A stretch of 64,000 nucleotides of DNA from assembly GCA_018398815.1 (NCBI GenBank), contig CM031607.1, positions 90,639,745 through 90,703,744 of the forward strand, in the 5' to 3' direction. Shown piece by piece: positions 1-11,522 of the stretch. The translations under genes and the position numbers were made by a program. Source of the stretch: Conus ventricosus (Eukaryota > Mollusca > Gastropoda > Neogastropoda > Conidae). The notes under the pieces are model-generated. The model was not told the DNA's origin, ran no database searches, and saw only the letters and a program-made list of their open reading frames with translations. Positions within the stretch are counted from its first letter, which is position 1, and every line of letters starts with the position of its first letter.

Positions 1-335
1 AACTGGTTTCAGATTTGTCATAATCATAAAGGTACCACTTTAGCCAGAGAGCCCACTGATAAGATATTTCAGAAATAGACCTTTCACCCGCTGGATACCG
101 TGTCTGCGAGCAATGGCGTCACATCAGGATAACGACATGAGGTACTTAAATCAACGATGGCGTACGCCTACACAGGACAGAGAGAAGCCATGTGGGCAGT
201 TCCTGACGGCTAAGACCAAAATGCTCTGATAACTCCAGAATCCTTAACAGACCCTCAATGCGTGCAGACAGGCTGTGCTAGTAACGTATAGGACTGTACG
301 TGAAGCATACGTGCAGCATACAGTGTCCAGTGTCC
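1..335. repeat. Partial copy of dispersed module M (left edge of window)
   Basis: Positions about 90-330 match, in the same order, short blocks of the modules at 2.3-3.1, 32.6-33.3, 56.2-56.8 and 63.4-64.0 kb: a gtgtctgc block near 100, a gttcctga block near 198, an aatgctctgat block near 221 and an acgtatagg block near 283. The copy is strongly diverged and has no tandem expansion. No gene is visible. The match is by eye only. Confidence 0.4.
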
Positions 336-566
336 AGTCTTCGTTCTCTGAATGACCGCTGTCTTCTGCTTCATCAGTGTTATATTTAGGATCCCACACC
401 GCCCACTCCATTGTTCATTTTCCGTTCGGAATTCATATTCCCGTGTTACCCAATCTTAGTTATAAACTACCCACCGTGGAAAGTGATTAACGCCGCAGAC
501 ACCTGGCTCCATTCCCTGGGATTTTTCTGCCCCAACCTATTTCTACTCAGTGGTGAAACTGCCATG

Positions 567-765
567 GGCTCAACTGGGAAGACTGGGACCACACAGTAGA
601 GTTTCGTCACACTGGGAAGACTGGGACCACACAGTAGAGTTTCATCACACTGGGAAGACTGGGACCACACAGTAGAGTTTCGTCACACTGGGAAGACTGG
701 GACCACACAGTAGAGTTTCGTCACACTGGGAAGACTGGGACCACACAGTAGAGTTTCGTCCACTT
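567..765. repeat. 38 bp minisatellite, about 5 copies
   Basis: Units begin gggaagactgggaccacaca and repeat every 38 bases almost without change, differing only at one C/T site (ttcgtca versus ttcatca). The near identity implies recent expansion. Open frames across it are a by-product of the repeat. Confidence 0.9.
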
Positions 766-1855
766 AATGGATGCGTCTCTGAGAGTGTTGTTCAAATTTC
801 CTGACCAACTCTGCAGGTGTCTGTAAATTTCAGGTCTGGTTAACACCGGATATGTAATAAAGGTAAGTGTATAGAGTACAGCCCTGTTGCGCAGTCTCAG
901 CCGAGAATAAAAATTCAGAGCATCATCTTTATCATCCTCATCGATCAGAAAACAAAAAGTTTCACATTCTGCGGCCCTTCACGCCCTCCTGTCATGGTGA
1001 CCTCATTTTCAATTGCCTCTCCATGTCTATGACCTTGGTGTGATTCTTTCAGGGTTGTGAGTGTCGGCAAATTCAAGTGGACTGTCGCTGGATGGACGTG
1101 CTGCCACCCTCCGAAGGGTGAGCTCACGCTGGCTACGCCACTAAGCAATTATTGTCGTCAACAGGAGGCTTAGTAGGTGGTGACCTGTGTATGCTGGTTC
1201 ACAAAAAGCACCTATGAACACCGCCGAATCGACTCAGCAGCGGTGCAGTGTCTCCTCTGGTGGGTTGCTTTAGGATGACTTGACATCATCTGTTCCTTGT
1301 GGACTGCCAGTGCTAGGGCTGTGGTGGGTCTAGCCAGGCTGTGGCTGTGGATGAGGAGTCGGAATGGGAGGCGCGGCTGCAATGCCACTAAGGTAGCACA
1401 GAAAATTGAACAGCAAAAAGAATCTTTGGGATGATGTTTTAACCCGAATAGTTTCAGAATTCGTCATCAGCAGAACTGTTTTTGTCGGATTGTTTGCTTC
1501 GTGATGTAATGCGTCACAGACTGGTTCTGAGGAAACAGTAACACGAATCTCTGGCATGTTCCAGGTAAGAGACTACTCCCCATCTAACCACATGAACCGA
1601 GGATTCTCATTTTCCATTACTACCTTCATAGTACTTCTATTGTACTTAGTCTTTGCATCTGAATCCATAAAATGATAACAACCGAGTTGACTGGCCGACT
1701 TTTGCACAACCACTTTATTTGTCTTTTACAGCGTATTAGGGCGCGTTTTAAGTAATACTCGCATGGGAGCTAAAACAATCGACGTACCAAGCCTAATATA
1801 TAATCATTTTGTGATTTTTCCAGTAACGCAATGAATGTTTTGTTTCCCTGTGAAA
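766..1855. other. Non-coding interval, nothing recognised
   Basis: No long open frame, RNA gene or familiar transposon motif was seen. The short frames at 945-1148 and 1330-1557 on the minus strand have no recognisable domain. Confidence 0.5.
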
Positions 1856-2050
1856 TCCTCAATTCTGATTGCCAGGCATATTCAGATTTCGCTGTCGTGT
1901 GTTAAACCGATAGAACAATGCAGTGATGTGCACGACTTCAAAGAAATCCATGAACAAATTCGGTTCACCCAGTCAGTGGCCCTGGCCATGTAACAAGATC
2001 AACGCCGTGCTAAAACAACCCTCCGGGGAATTGGCGTAGTGTGTGATTCA
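1856..2050. repeat. Duplicated segment, paralogue of about 3,178-3,345
   Basis: Both intervals carry, in order, gattgcca, attcagatttcg, gtcgtgtgt, aacaatgc, ggccctggccatgtaacaag and gggaattgg with short indels between them. The spacing of about 1.3 kb suggests an old local tandem duplication. Confidence 0.6.
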
Positions 2051-2289
2051 ACATGTGTAAAGTGCCATAATGACGTAAGTTCTGTAATCACTTTCTGGTG
2101 AGTGAGATAGGCCACATACCCCAACTCCTCTCTCAGGGAGTAGACAAAGTCTGCCCCCCCCCCCCCTCCTACCCCCTTTACTCCCCTTCTTCAAAGTATT
2201 CAAAGTGTTCTAAACGATAAAACATTTCCATCAAAGCATATTGCACCTGAATTTAAGCGGGGAGTGATTCTGGAACTAATCAGCCCACC

Positions 2290-3130
2290 CTCCACCCAGT
2301 CCCAGTACCACTCTCCCGGTGAATGAGCAGTCAAGTCAATGGCAGCAACAGTTTAGTACCACAAGACCTGATGAGTTTTATGCCAGCACAGATGGCGTGA
2401 AACACAAAGACCAATGAAACCCATGAACTGGACAAACTGCCTAAAGTCGTTTTCTCCCCTCATTAACTCCTCACAGAGAACAGTAAGTCATCAGGCTGTC
2501 TGGATCGAAACGCAGTAACAGATGGAGTCATAAAAAAATAATGAGATCACTGCTGAAACCTAATATCAGATTACTTCACGAAAATGGTATTGATCAGGTC
2601 CAAATTATCAAGAGTCCAGCAAAAGCGACACTGTCGAGGAAATTGAACACCAACAGCCAATAGTGAATAATGGATTTGTACTGTACACCTCGACATCACT
2701 GTAGACATCTTCTCCTTGGAGAAATCTTAGACGTCTTCAAATGAGCTTTCAGGTTAACAAACCGATTTTGTTACAGTTACTACGGTTTAACTCTGTAGAG
2801 TTAGCATTCTGATTTACTAGTGTACCTTTAGGGACCTCACGCATCAAAACAGAGATCTCTTTGCTTAATGCTACGTCTGCAGCCTACCGTACACAGGGAA
2901 CATGACTATCACAAACGCCCACACAAACTTGACAGAGAACTCGGCATCAAAGTAGTTCCTGAAAGCTCAAAATCGAACGCTCTGACGAGTCCGCAGCTTA
3001 GGATAGGAATTACATGTCATCAGCCAGATTGGTGTTGTAACGTGAGAGGTCTGTGTTTGAGTACAGCACCAGACTGGTGTGTAACGTATCGGTCTGTGTA
3101 TGAGTACAGCACCCGCAAGGGACTAGTCTC
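2290..3130. repeat. Copy of dispersed module M
   Basis: Shares an ordered series of blocks with 32,630-33,310: gaccaatgaa, ttcctcacag-like, atcaggtccaa, atcaagagtc, gaaatcttagacgtcttcaa, agggacctcac, acacagggaac, ctcggcatcaaa and catgtcatcagccaga. It ends in about two copies (3,018-3,112) of the 44 bp unit that is expanded to about 26 copies at 33.3-34.4 kb. No protein-coding signature was recognised. Confidence 0.75.
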
Positions 3131-3355
3131 ATCTTTGAAGAGTCATGTTTACCTGCTGTGATTTATTTGCCTTTGTCCTGAGACTCGATTGCCAAAGCAC
3201 ATTCAGATTTCGTGTCGTGTGTACACGAGATAACAATGCCATGATCTGTACACTTCAAGAATCCAATCGGTTGGTCACCATGGGCCCTGGCCATGTAACA
3301 AGCAACGCCTGCGGCCAGTCCTCCCGGGAATTGGTGAAGGAGGAGGGAGGAAGAG

Positions 3356-3370
3356 GGGGGGGGGGGGGAG
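3356..3370. repeat. Poly-G run
   Basis: A run of about 15 G inside a purine-rich stretch. It matters mainly as a likely indel site in the assembly. Confidence 0.8.
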
Positions 3371-3699
3371 GAAGCGATGGACGGAATCATGGACGGACAT
3401 CGAACCTTGCAGAAGGAAAGCTTGGCAGACCAGGCTTTGCATAACATAGATCTGGGGAACCTTGTAAAGTGTGGTGTTCTGTCCACAGATCCAAGAGACA
3501 GGAAAACAAAGAACACTGTCTCTTTACGTAGCATGTAAACGCTCTCAGTGGGGTGGTCACGTGAATCTCTGGCTATACACTCTTAACACCAGCGCAGCAT
3601 GCGTGCACGTGCACACGCGCAAATGTTTTATCAAAGAGATTTTCATCATCTGATAATGAAAGTCCTTGAATTGGTCATGTGAGCCTAAATCATTAACGA

Positions 3700-3701
<2 letters not shown>

Positions 3702-3793
<92 letters not shown>
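3702..3793. repeat. (CT)n microsatellite
   Basis: About 46 uninterrupted CT dinucleotides. The poly-LS and poly-RE reading frames across it are artefacts. Confidence 0.98.
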
Positions 3794-3795
<2 letters not shown>

Positions 3796-3974
3796 GATTC
3801 AATGCGGAAAAAGACGGTCAGAGAAAACAAGCTTTTTACAAAGTAACTGTCGTTTTATTTCTAGCATTTTCGAGTTGTGCCGAAAGAGATGATTGACATT
3901 GGGATGATCACTTAATCGTAGATAATTATCGCATTGATGATGAAAGTAGAGATATTTTTGAATCCTCCTTTATT

Positions 3975-5850
3975 AGTTAAGGAACAATAGTTGCAATCGT
4001 CCTATATTAACTAAGGAGTGATAGTTTGAATCGTCCTACATCAGTTGAGGAGTGATAGTTTGAATCGTCCTATATCAGTTGAGGAGTGATAGTTTGAATC
4101 GTCCTATATCAGTTGAAGAGTGATAGTTTGAATCGTCCTACATCACTTGAGGAGTGATATTTTGAATCGTCCTACATCACTTGAGAAGTGATAGTTTGAA
4201 TCGTCCTACATCAGTTGAGGAGTGATAGATTGAATCGTCCTACATCAGTTGAGGGTGATAGTTTGAATCGTCCTACATCAGTTGAGGAGTGATAGTTTGA
4301 ATCGTCCTTCATCAGTTGAGGGTGATAGTTTGAATCGTCCTACATCAGATGGAGTGATAGTTTGAATCGTCCTATATCAGTTGAAGAGTGATAGTCTGAA
4401 TCGTCCTACATCAGATGGAGTGATAGTTTGAATCGTCCTATATCAGTTGTGGAGTGATAGTTGGAATCGTCCTATATCAGTTGTGGAGTGATAGTTTGAA
4501 TCGTCCTACATCAGTTGAGGAGTGAGAGTTTGAATCGTCCTACATCAGTTGAGGAGTGATAGTTTGAATCGTCCTACATCAGATGGAGTGATAGTTTGAA
4601 TCGTCCTACATCTGATGGAGTGATATTTTGAATCGTCCTACATCAGTTGAGGAGTGATAGTTTGAATCGTCCTACATCAGTTGAGGAGTGATATTTTGAA
4701 TGGTCCTACATCAGTTGAGGAGTGATAGTTTGAATCGTCCTATATCAGTTGTGGAGTGATAGTTTGAATCGTCCTATATCAGTTGTGGAGTGATAGTTTG
4801 AATCGTCCTACATCAGTTGAGGAGTGATAGTTTGAATCGTCCTACATCAGTTGAGGAGTGATAGTTTGAATTGTCGTACATCAGATGGAGTGATAGTTTG
4901 AATCGTCCTACTTCAGATGGAGTGATAGTTTGAATCGTCCTACTTCAGATGGAGTGATTGTTTGAATCATCCTACATCAGTTGTGAGTGATAGTTTGAAT
5001 CGTCCTACATCAGATGGAGTGATAGTTTAAATCGTCCTACATCAGATGGAGTGATAGTTTGAATCGTCCTACATCAGTTGAGTTGTTATAGTTTGAATCG
5101 TCCAACATCAGTTGGGAGTAATAGTATGAATCGTCCTACATCAGTTGAGGAGCCATAGTTTGAATCGTCCTACATCAGTTGAAGAGTGATAGTTTGAATC
5201 GTCCTACATCAGTTGAGTAGTGATAGTTCGAATCGTCCTACATCAGTTGAGTAGTGATAGTTTGAATCGTCCTACATCAGTTGAGGAGTGATAGTTTGAA
5301 TCGTCCTACATCAGTTGAGGAGTGATAGTTCGAATCGTCCTACATCAGTTGAGAGTGATAGTTTGAATCGTCCTACATCAGTTGAGTAGTGATAGTTCGA
5401 ATCGTCCTACATCAGTTGAGGAGTGATATTTTGAATCGTCCTACATCAGTTGAGGAGTGATAGTTTGAATCGTCCTACATCAGTTGAGGAGTGATAGTTC
5501 GAATCGTCCTACATCAGTTGAGGAGTGATAGTTCGAATCGTCCTTCATCAGTTGAGGAGTGATAGTTTGAATCGTCCTACATCGGTTGAGGAGTGATAGT
5601 TTGAATCGTCCTACATCAGTTGAGTAGTGATAGTTCGAATCGTCCTACATCAGTTGAGGAGTGATAGTTTGAATCGTCCTACATCAGTTGAGTAGTGATA
5701 GTTCGAATCGTCCTACATCAGTTGAGTAGTGATTGTTCGAATCATCCTACATCAGTTGAGGAGTGATAGTTCGAATCGTCCTACATCAGTTGAGGAGTGA
5801 TAGTTCGAATCGTCCTACATCAGTTGAGGAGTGATAGTTCAAATCGTCTA
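3975..5850. repeat. 34 bp minisatellite, about 55 copies
   Basis: Units start gatagtttgaatcgtcctac and end atcagttgaggagt. Length variants are common, such as a short form ending atcagatggagt and one ending gttgagggt. The proximal two thirds mainly have tttgaatcg. From about 5,220 many units have ttcgaatcg together with gagtagtgat, often alternating with the older form. The first units (3,975-4,025) are the most diverged, as expected at an array edge. Confidence 0.97.
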
Positions 5851-6249
5851 TGTCAGTTAAAAGAAGTTCTGACAGCTGTAGGAAAGTTGATCTTTCTTTT
5901 TTTTTTTCTTTTTTTTTCTTTTTTTTTTTGAGAAATCATCGGTCCTGACAGAACTATAGGTGAATTGATAGAAAGTGCTTGTAAATTACAATTCTTATTG
6001 ATTTCTTTAGTTCACTACTTTGATTCTTTCTCTGATGTGGATGTTTAAGCTGAGAGTTTGACAAAGACGATACTTCTTCCACAGTACCAAAACATTACTT
6101 TAATAACCCAATATCTATGGGAAGATCTCTGTGCCGATTTGTGTTGTAAGCTACAAAGCGCGCCGCTGATTTAATGAGGATTTACTTTTCTGTTAATCAA
6201 TGTGCTATACAATATGGAATGGACAGACAAGAAAAGCAACACAGGCAAA
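5851..6249. other. Non-coding interval with a T-rich tract
   Basis: 5,897-5,929 is almost pure T with single C interruptions. The rest shows no gene or repeat that I recognise. Confidence 0.6.
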
Positions 6250-6307
6250 TTTCAAGCTAGGTTTAAACAAAACAAAATGACTTCTTGTTGTCTCGTTCGT
6301 CGTGTCT

Positions 6308-6940
6308 TTAGATGGATTCCCCCGTCTCCTCGACAAAGGTGGCAGTACGTCGCAGGTCCTTCAGTCCTCCGTAGAGCTTCCGGGCCACTGGTATTGGGTC
6401 GGGCCAGGTTTTCTCTCGAAGCGCTTGGTGGAGCGGGCAGGACTGCAGCAGATGTTCTGTTGTCTGTCTGCCTGTTCTGCAGGGGCACTGCTCTGTGTTG
6501 CCGATGCGGAGTTTAGAAAATAGGTGGTGTTTCAGGCGGTTGTGGCCTTTCCTGAGCCTGAAGATGACTACCTGCTCTCGTCGAGTCAGCAGGTAGTACG
6601 GGTCTGCTCTGTTGTGGCGTGGATGCTGCTGCTTCCACTTGTTCTGCAGCTTGGCCTTGATGATGGTCCTGGATTCGGTGTAGCTGGTAGATCTGTCCAT
6701 CTGCTCCTTTGTAGTGCCCTCCTTTGCCAAGGAGTCAGCAGTCTCATTGCAGTGGGAGGGATTCCACTGCAGGGTGACTGTGTGACTTGTGCAGAGGGAG
6801 GGGAGAGATGAGGACAGATCGTTGAGCTCTGGGTCTCTATTGGACTGAAGGGCCTGCAAGATAGACAGGGCGTCGGTCAGGAAGATAACATTGTGGCTGG
6901 CGTAGGGGCTGACCTCGATGTGGGTTGCTGCTGTTTTCAA
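6308..6940 (-). pseudogene. LINE RNase H C-terminal half and cysteine tail
   Basis: A 210-codon frame beginning in RNase H (IFLTDALSILQAL, then QWNPSHCNETADSLAKEG) and ending in CPCRTGRQTTEHLLQSCP, the Cys/His-type tail usual at the end of I/jockey-related LINE proteins. WNPSHC keeps the PSH motif but has N where V or I is usual. The stop near 6,308 is probably the natural end of the ORF. Confidence 0.88.
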
Positions 6941-7248
6941 GGCTTCTGCTTCAGCTCTGTAATTTGTGGAGTACAGGCCGTAGCGAGGCAGATCTTTTCT
7001 TCTCTGCCTCCTGGATATTGGACATAGACTCCTGCCCCTCCATTTCGAATGGCACCTGCTGCAGAGCCGTCGGTGTAGACATGAGTCCAGGACTCTTTGG
7101 GGAACTGGGTATGGAGATGTTCAAGGGTGAGGGACTTTCTTTCAGGGCCGCTTTGGGAATCTTTTGGGCCAACATCAGGGATGCTGCACTGGATGACGGG
7201 AGGGATTCCTTCGCTCCAGGGAGGGACGGCAAGACACCGGGGTATCAC
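6937..7248 (-). pseudogene. LINE RNase H domain, N-terminal half
   Basis: Contains HVYTDGSAAGAIRNGGAG, the first RNase H motif with its catalytic aspartate (about 7,061-7,078). The rest of the domain continues in the adjacent frame ending near 6,308. Confidence 0.85.
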
Positions 7249-7354
7249 TTTGGGGTCATGGTCAAGGATATCTTGATGTTGCCGTTCTAGGATCCTGCTC
7301 TGGTGTACGAAGCTCCCTCTCTTCAGCCGTCCTTTTGTTGGGACAGTCTGTCTT

Positions 7355-7777
7355 TCATGGGTGGCCTTTCAGCCTCTTGAACTTGGCAGCCTGGGTCAGG
7401 AGTTTGGCGTCTCTGCGGTCCTCAAGGGGCTGGAGCTCTGTGATGGTTTCAAGCTCCTGGATTGGTGTAGACTTCATGGCTCCTGTGATGATACGGGCTG
7501 CTTGATTCTGAATCTTGCTGATCCGTTCAAAATTGGATTTGGCTGTAGTGCCCCATGCAGTCATGCCATACACCAGCACTGGCCTGACTCTACCAGTGTA
7601 CAGTCTCCTGAAAGTTGTGTTGTCTGCGCCCCATGTTGTTCCTGCCAGCTTCTTCATGAGGGCAAGGCGTACTTTTGCTCTTAATTCTGTTTTCTCTGCT
7701 TGCTTCTTCCACGTCATGCGTTTGTCAAAGGTGACCCAGGTACGTGGGGTTATTTTCAGCAAGCAGAGTTTGTCCAT
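7355..7777 (-). pseudogene. LINE RT connector/thumb segment
   Basis: Follows the RT core in another frame. It shows the typical run RPVLVYGMTAWG and the IQNQAARIITGAMKSTP helix found between RT and RNase H in I/jockey-type LINE proteins. It overlaps the core frame by about 50 bases, which places a frameshift near 7,750. Confidence 0.8.
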
Positions 7778-8489
7778 TGATGCTCAGGTTGGCCTTCTGT
7801 TCTTCGGGTGAGAGGCTGAAAACAGTGTAAGTGGTCTTCTTGGCATTAATTGTTACCAGCCACTGTTTCGTCCAGCTTTCAAGAACATTCAGCGCCTGCT
7901 GTAGCCTGTAGTTGGCAGTTGTGAGGTGCTCTTCCGAGCACCATAGGACAAGATCGTCTGCATAGATGGCTCCTTGGACTTTGCGTGGCACATCTCTGAC
8001 GATGTCGTTGACAAAGACAAGGAATAGGGTAGGGCTGAGGACACCTCCTTGAGGGACTCCTTCTCTCAGTGTCTTCTTCCGACTGTATGCTCCGTTGACA
8101 TGGACTCGGGCCTTCCTATTTTTCAGGTACTGCGAGATCCAGTGGTACATACAGCCAGTCACACCAATCTTCTGGAGTTTTCTCCAGAGGCCATCCTTCC
8201 AGACTTTGCCGTACGCCTTTTCCATGTCTATCCACACCGCCAGAGTATGCTGTTTGTCCTGGAAGCCATCCTCGATCTTCTGGGCTATGTAGGTCACTTG
8301 ATCCTCAGTGGAATGATGTTGGCGGAAGCCTGCCTGCTCTGGAGTGATGATGTTGTTCTTCTCCATGTGCCAAACTAGCCGCGAATTGATCATACGCTCT
8401 AGGAGCTTGCCCACGCAGCTGATGAGGCTGATGGGGCGATAGCTGTCAGCCCTAACCCTGTCTTTGCCCTTCTTATGTATGGGCACCAT
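7725..8489 (-). pseudogene. LINE reverse transcriptase core
   Basis: A frame of about 254 codons with RT motifs in order: YRPISLISCVGKLLERMI, EQAGFRQHHSTEDQV, the palm segment VWIDMEKAYGKVW, REGVPQGGVLSPTLF, and the catalytic YADD at 7,952-7,963. The palm aspartate (IDMEKAY) and both YADD aspartates are present, so the catalytic residues survive even though the gene is broken elsewhere. Closest in style to jockey/I-type LINEs. Confidence 0.92.
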
Positions 8490-8758
8490 ATCAGCTTCTC
8501 GCCAGCTTTGTGGAACATGCCCCGTCTTCCAGCTGTTGTTGAAGAGAGCAAGGGTTTGGTCTTTGCTTTGGTGCCGAGGTGTTTGAGCATCTCGTTGGTG
8601 ACTTTGTCAGGACCTGGGGATTTTTTGTCCTGTAAAGATTTTGCGGCTTCTTCTAGTTTTTTCAGTTTGAAAGGCCTGTCCATGTAATCATGTTGGTCTT
8701 GGTCATCCTGATGATTCTTCATTTCATCATGGACTTGTTGTTTTCTGTCCTCTGTCAC
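8399..8758 (-). pseudogene. LINE RT N-terminal segment
   Basis: Contains the conserved KKSPGPDKVTNEMLK motif that opens the RT domain in many LINE proteins (residues about 46-60 of this frame). The frame then goes out of phase near 8,590, and the product continues in the neighbouring minus-strand frame that carries the RT core. It belongs to the 6.25-8.83 kb element. Confidence 0.8.
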
Positions 8759-8830
8759 AGAGATGTTGCTGGTCTGCTCATAGCGGTCTATGAAGCAGTT
8801 CGCTGCCTCTCTCTCGCTGCGTCTCTCCCT

Positions 8831-10089
8831 TTAAAATGACTTTAAATCACATGTTTACTTTTATAGCCTTCACACAACATTAGTTTTCTTTACATCGTAA
8901 AGTGTGCGCTGCATCATTGACTTCAAGGAGGCCTGTAATTCTGTTAAAGTTGGTCTGTTTCATTTTTTTTTAATAGTGCGTTGGAAAACTGTAAAACGTA
9001 TCATCAGTACGTATAACTGTGTGAATGCAGGGGTGACATTCGGAGCAGCTTTAACAGATTACATGAATTGTACATGTTTGAAACAAGGTGATCTTAGCTA
9101 TCTCGCTTCCCTTCCTTACTCATGAACGAACTGATGTTTGATGTTATAAACACAGGTACACTTGGTACATATTTTTAATGACCCATCGTAATAGTTCATT
9201 TTCCTTTTGGCTGATGGCTTTGCGTTAGTGCGCCGGATAGTCATTGGATTACGCTGAACACTTTGCAACGAGCTGCTACGCCACTTCCAGCAAAAGTGAA
9301 TATGGAGAAAAGTAGCAGCATACTGTTCAGAAAAGGTGGACATCTACCTGTAAACTAAAACCTAGATATATATAACGAAATATCAATACCTGAGGAAAAT
9401 GTAGTAGCTGAATATAGAAAAAAAATATTATCTGGTCCAAAGTTGCAAGTTCGTACACAAGAACATTGCAAGCGGAGCGTAAAGTATCTTCTTATTTAAA
9501 ATTAAGAACCTTTTGCTGTTCATGATGAATTATAACAAAATTGTATTTGAACTCACTCGATGCTCAAGTGCAGCCTTTGTCACAATACCAAGATTAAATA
9601 TGGGATCCGCCTCTGCTCTGCATTTTAGAAAAGAAGTGTTTGTTTGTGTGTTTGTTTTTTCTTTAAAGAAATGTCTTGGAGTCTCACTTCAAACATCTTA
9701 CGATCTTGTTAGTGGAGACAAAAATTATATTCCCTAGGCATTTGAACTCTATCGTTAAATTCATTTCCTCTTGGATGAAACGAACTCAGACTGATGCACA
9801 CTGTCTACATTGTTAAGCGTATTCATCGTTCCCCAAGCTGAATGGAAGGAATAAAAGAAACTGGGTGTCAAGACTGAAAATAACATTACACGAGTATGGA
9901 TTTGGGGTGACGTGGATAAATCAAAGTGTTTAAAGACACTGTACGCTTCGTTCGTGCAAATCGGATAAAACTGGTTAATTGCTTATAATAAGACTGTAGT
10001 TCTCGTATCCATAAAGAGTACTTTCAGTTTCTACAAATGTTCAGTTCTGTGCATTGTTTGCCAACGTGCATATCGAGGCATAATGATCG
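8831..10089. other. Non-coding interval, nothing recognised
   Basis: AT-rich unique-looking sequence with short unrelated open frames. No repeat unit, RNA gene or transposon protein seen. Confidence 0.5.
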
Positions 10090-10094
10090 TCATC

Positions 10095-10275
10095 TAAGTC
10101 TGTCATGACAAAGTTTAGATTGGTGTTACCGATGTCTTTGTCCATTATTAACTCCATGTCTGTCATGACAAAGTTTAGATTGGTGTTACTGATGTCTTTG
10201 TCCATGATTAACTCCATGTCTGTCATGACAAAGTTTAGATTGGTGTTACCGATGTCTTTGTCCATCATTACCTCC
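10095..10275. repeat. 60 bp tandem repeat, 3 copies
   Basis: Each unit contains tgtcatgacaaagtttagat and gatgtctttgtccat. Copies differ at only a few sites. A unit length divisible by three keeps frames open on both strands, but there is no independent sign of coding. Confidence 0.95.
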
Positions 10276-10660
10276 ATGCAGTCTATTGCCTGTCACAGTA
10301 TTTGTGCGGTAGGTCAGGACTTCAGAGAGAATAAATTATGGGTTTTACTTTGTCTGAGTCTGCCAGATGTCAGAGCAAAATCTGTTCCTGGTAAGTTTTT
10401 CGTCTGAGTCCATTCAATTGTTGATGTCATTAACAAAAAGATATACTGTGAAAGTATTCGTTCTGTACGTAAACAATATGTTTAATGGTGAAGCACATAA
10501 GCTATAATTTCATGAATGTTAATTTAAGTATCCGATTATTTCATTTATTTATTTCTCTCTTCTAAATGGATACTATCTTTATAAAGATAACCAAACTAAT
10601 CTAAACTGTCTCTGTTTGACTCTGTCTCTGTGTCTGTCTCTGTGTCTCTCGGTCTCGGTC

Positions 10661-10663
<3 letters not shown>

Positions 10664-10756
<93 letters not shown>
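10664..10756. repeat. (CT)n microsatellite with interruptions
   Basis: CT dinucleotides with a few single-base interruptions, preceded by a ggtctc/tgtctc-rich stretch from 10,608. The encoded LS/RE frames are artefacts. The interval 10,276-10,607 before it shows nothing recognisable. Confidence 0.97.
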
Positions 10757-10758
<2 letters not shown>

Positions 10759-11204
10759 AATATTGAGTTCTATGTTATGCGTCTGAACATCGATGCATAT
10801 ATGCATATACGTTTTTGTGTTGGCACGCATATAGGTGAGTGTGTGTGAGGTGTGGAAGGAGGGAAAGGATGTCTGTTCTGCTTTTGATACTGTCATTCAG
10901 GTTTCGTTGCTAGTGTTGTTGTTGTGTTGTCATCGTTGCCGCTACTGTTCTGGATGTTGCTAATGGTGTAACTGTCGTCGTTGTTGTTGCTGTTGTTGTT
11001 CCTCCTGTTGTCATTAACGATAAGAGAGATCCTTTCTTTGTGATGTTCCCTTAATTTTCCACACTTCATATTTTTGACAGGCGCCACTGACCATGCTCTT
11101 GTATTGTTTACATCATGTGGTTAGCTCGAAGAAAGAAATGCTCACAGCAATTAAGATTTTACTTTTTTTTAAAGGTTGATGTGGTTTTTGAACTCATCTT
11201 TCCC

Positions 11205-11522
11205 AAGACAGTGGTTTGAACTCACCATCTTTCCCCACATCAAAGTGATTTCTAGGCGTCATTCAGGAGACAGTGGTTTGAACTCATCATCCTTCCCCCA
11301 CATCAAAGTGATTTCTAGGCGTCATTCAGGAGACAGTGGTTTGAACTCACCATCCTTCCCCCACATCAAAGTGATTTCTAGGCGTCATTCAGGAGACAGT
11401 GGTTTGAACTCACCATCTTTCCCCACATCAAAGTGATTTCTAGGCGTCATTCAGGAGACAGTGGTTTGAACTCACCATCCTTCCCCCACATCAAAGTGAT
11501 TTCTAAGCGTCATTCAGGAGTG
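11205..11522. repeat. 63 bp minisatellite, 5 copies
   Basis: Units contain cagtggtttgaactcaccat and gtgatttctaggcgtcattc. One or two units have lost a C (62 bp), shifting the reading frame between units. The last copy has aagcg in place of aggcg and runs into unique sequence. Confidence 0.95.

Larger units (their letters stand above)
6250..8830 (-). mobile_element. 5'-truncated non-LTR retrotransposon with RT and RNase H
   Basis: Reading the minus strand from 8,830 to 6,250 gives the end of the RT fingers, an RT core with YADD, an RT thumb/connector, an RNase H domain and a cysteine-bearing tail. The endonuclease and any ORF1 are absent, so the copy is 5'-truncated. RNase H downstream of RT is typical of the I/jockey-related superfamily of LINEs; the exact clade was not determined. 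Frameshifts between the open segments show it is dead. No clear target-site duplication was identified. Confidence 0.88.

Noticed and set aside
3145..3534. Overlapping frames of about 100-123 codons on both strands
   Set aside because: No domain, a poly-G slip in the middle, and the paralogous segment at 1.86-2.05 kb does not keep the frames.
3975..5850. CRISPR array
   Set aside because: Units are contiguous with no unique spacers, and the setting is a eukaryotic genome. The same applies to the arrays at 31.1, 33.3, 39.2, 42.0 and 56.8 kb.
10041..10407. Small repeat protein (METDMELIMDKDI-like cycle)
   Set aside because: Both strands are open because the unit is 60 bp; the three copies are nearly identical DNA without a synonymous bias.
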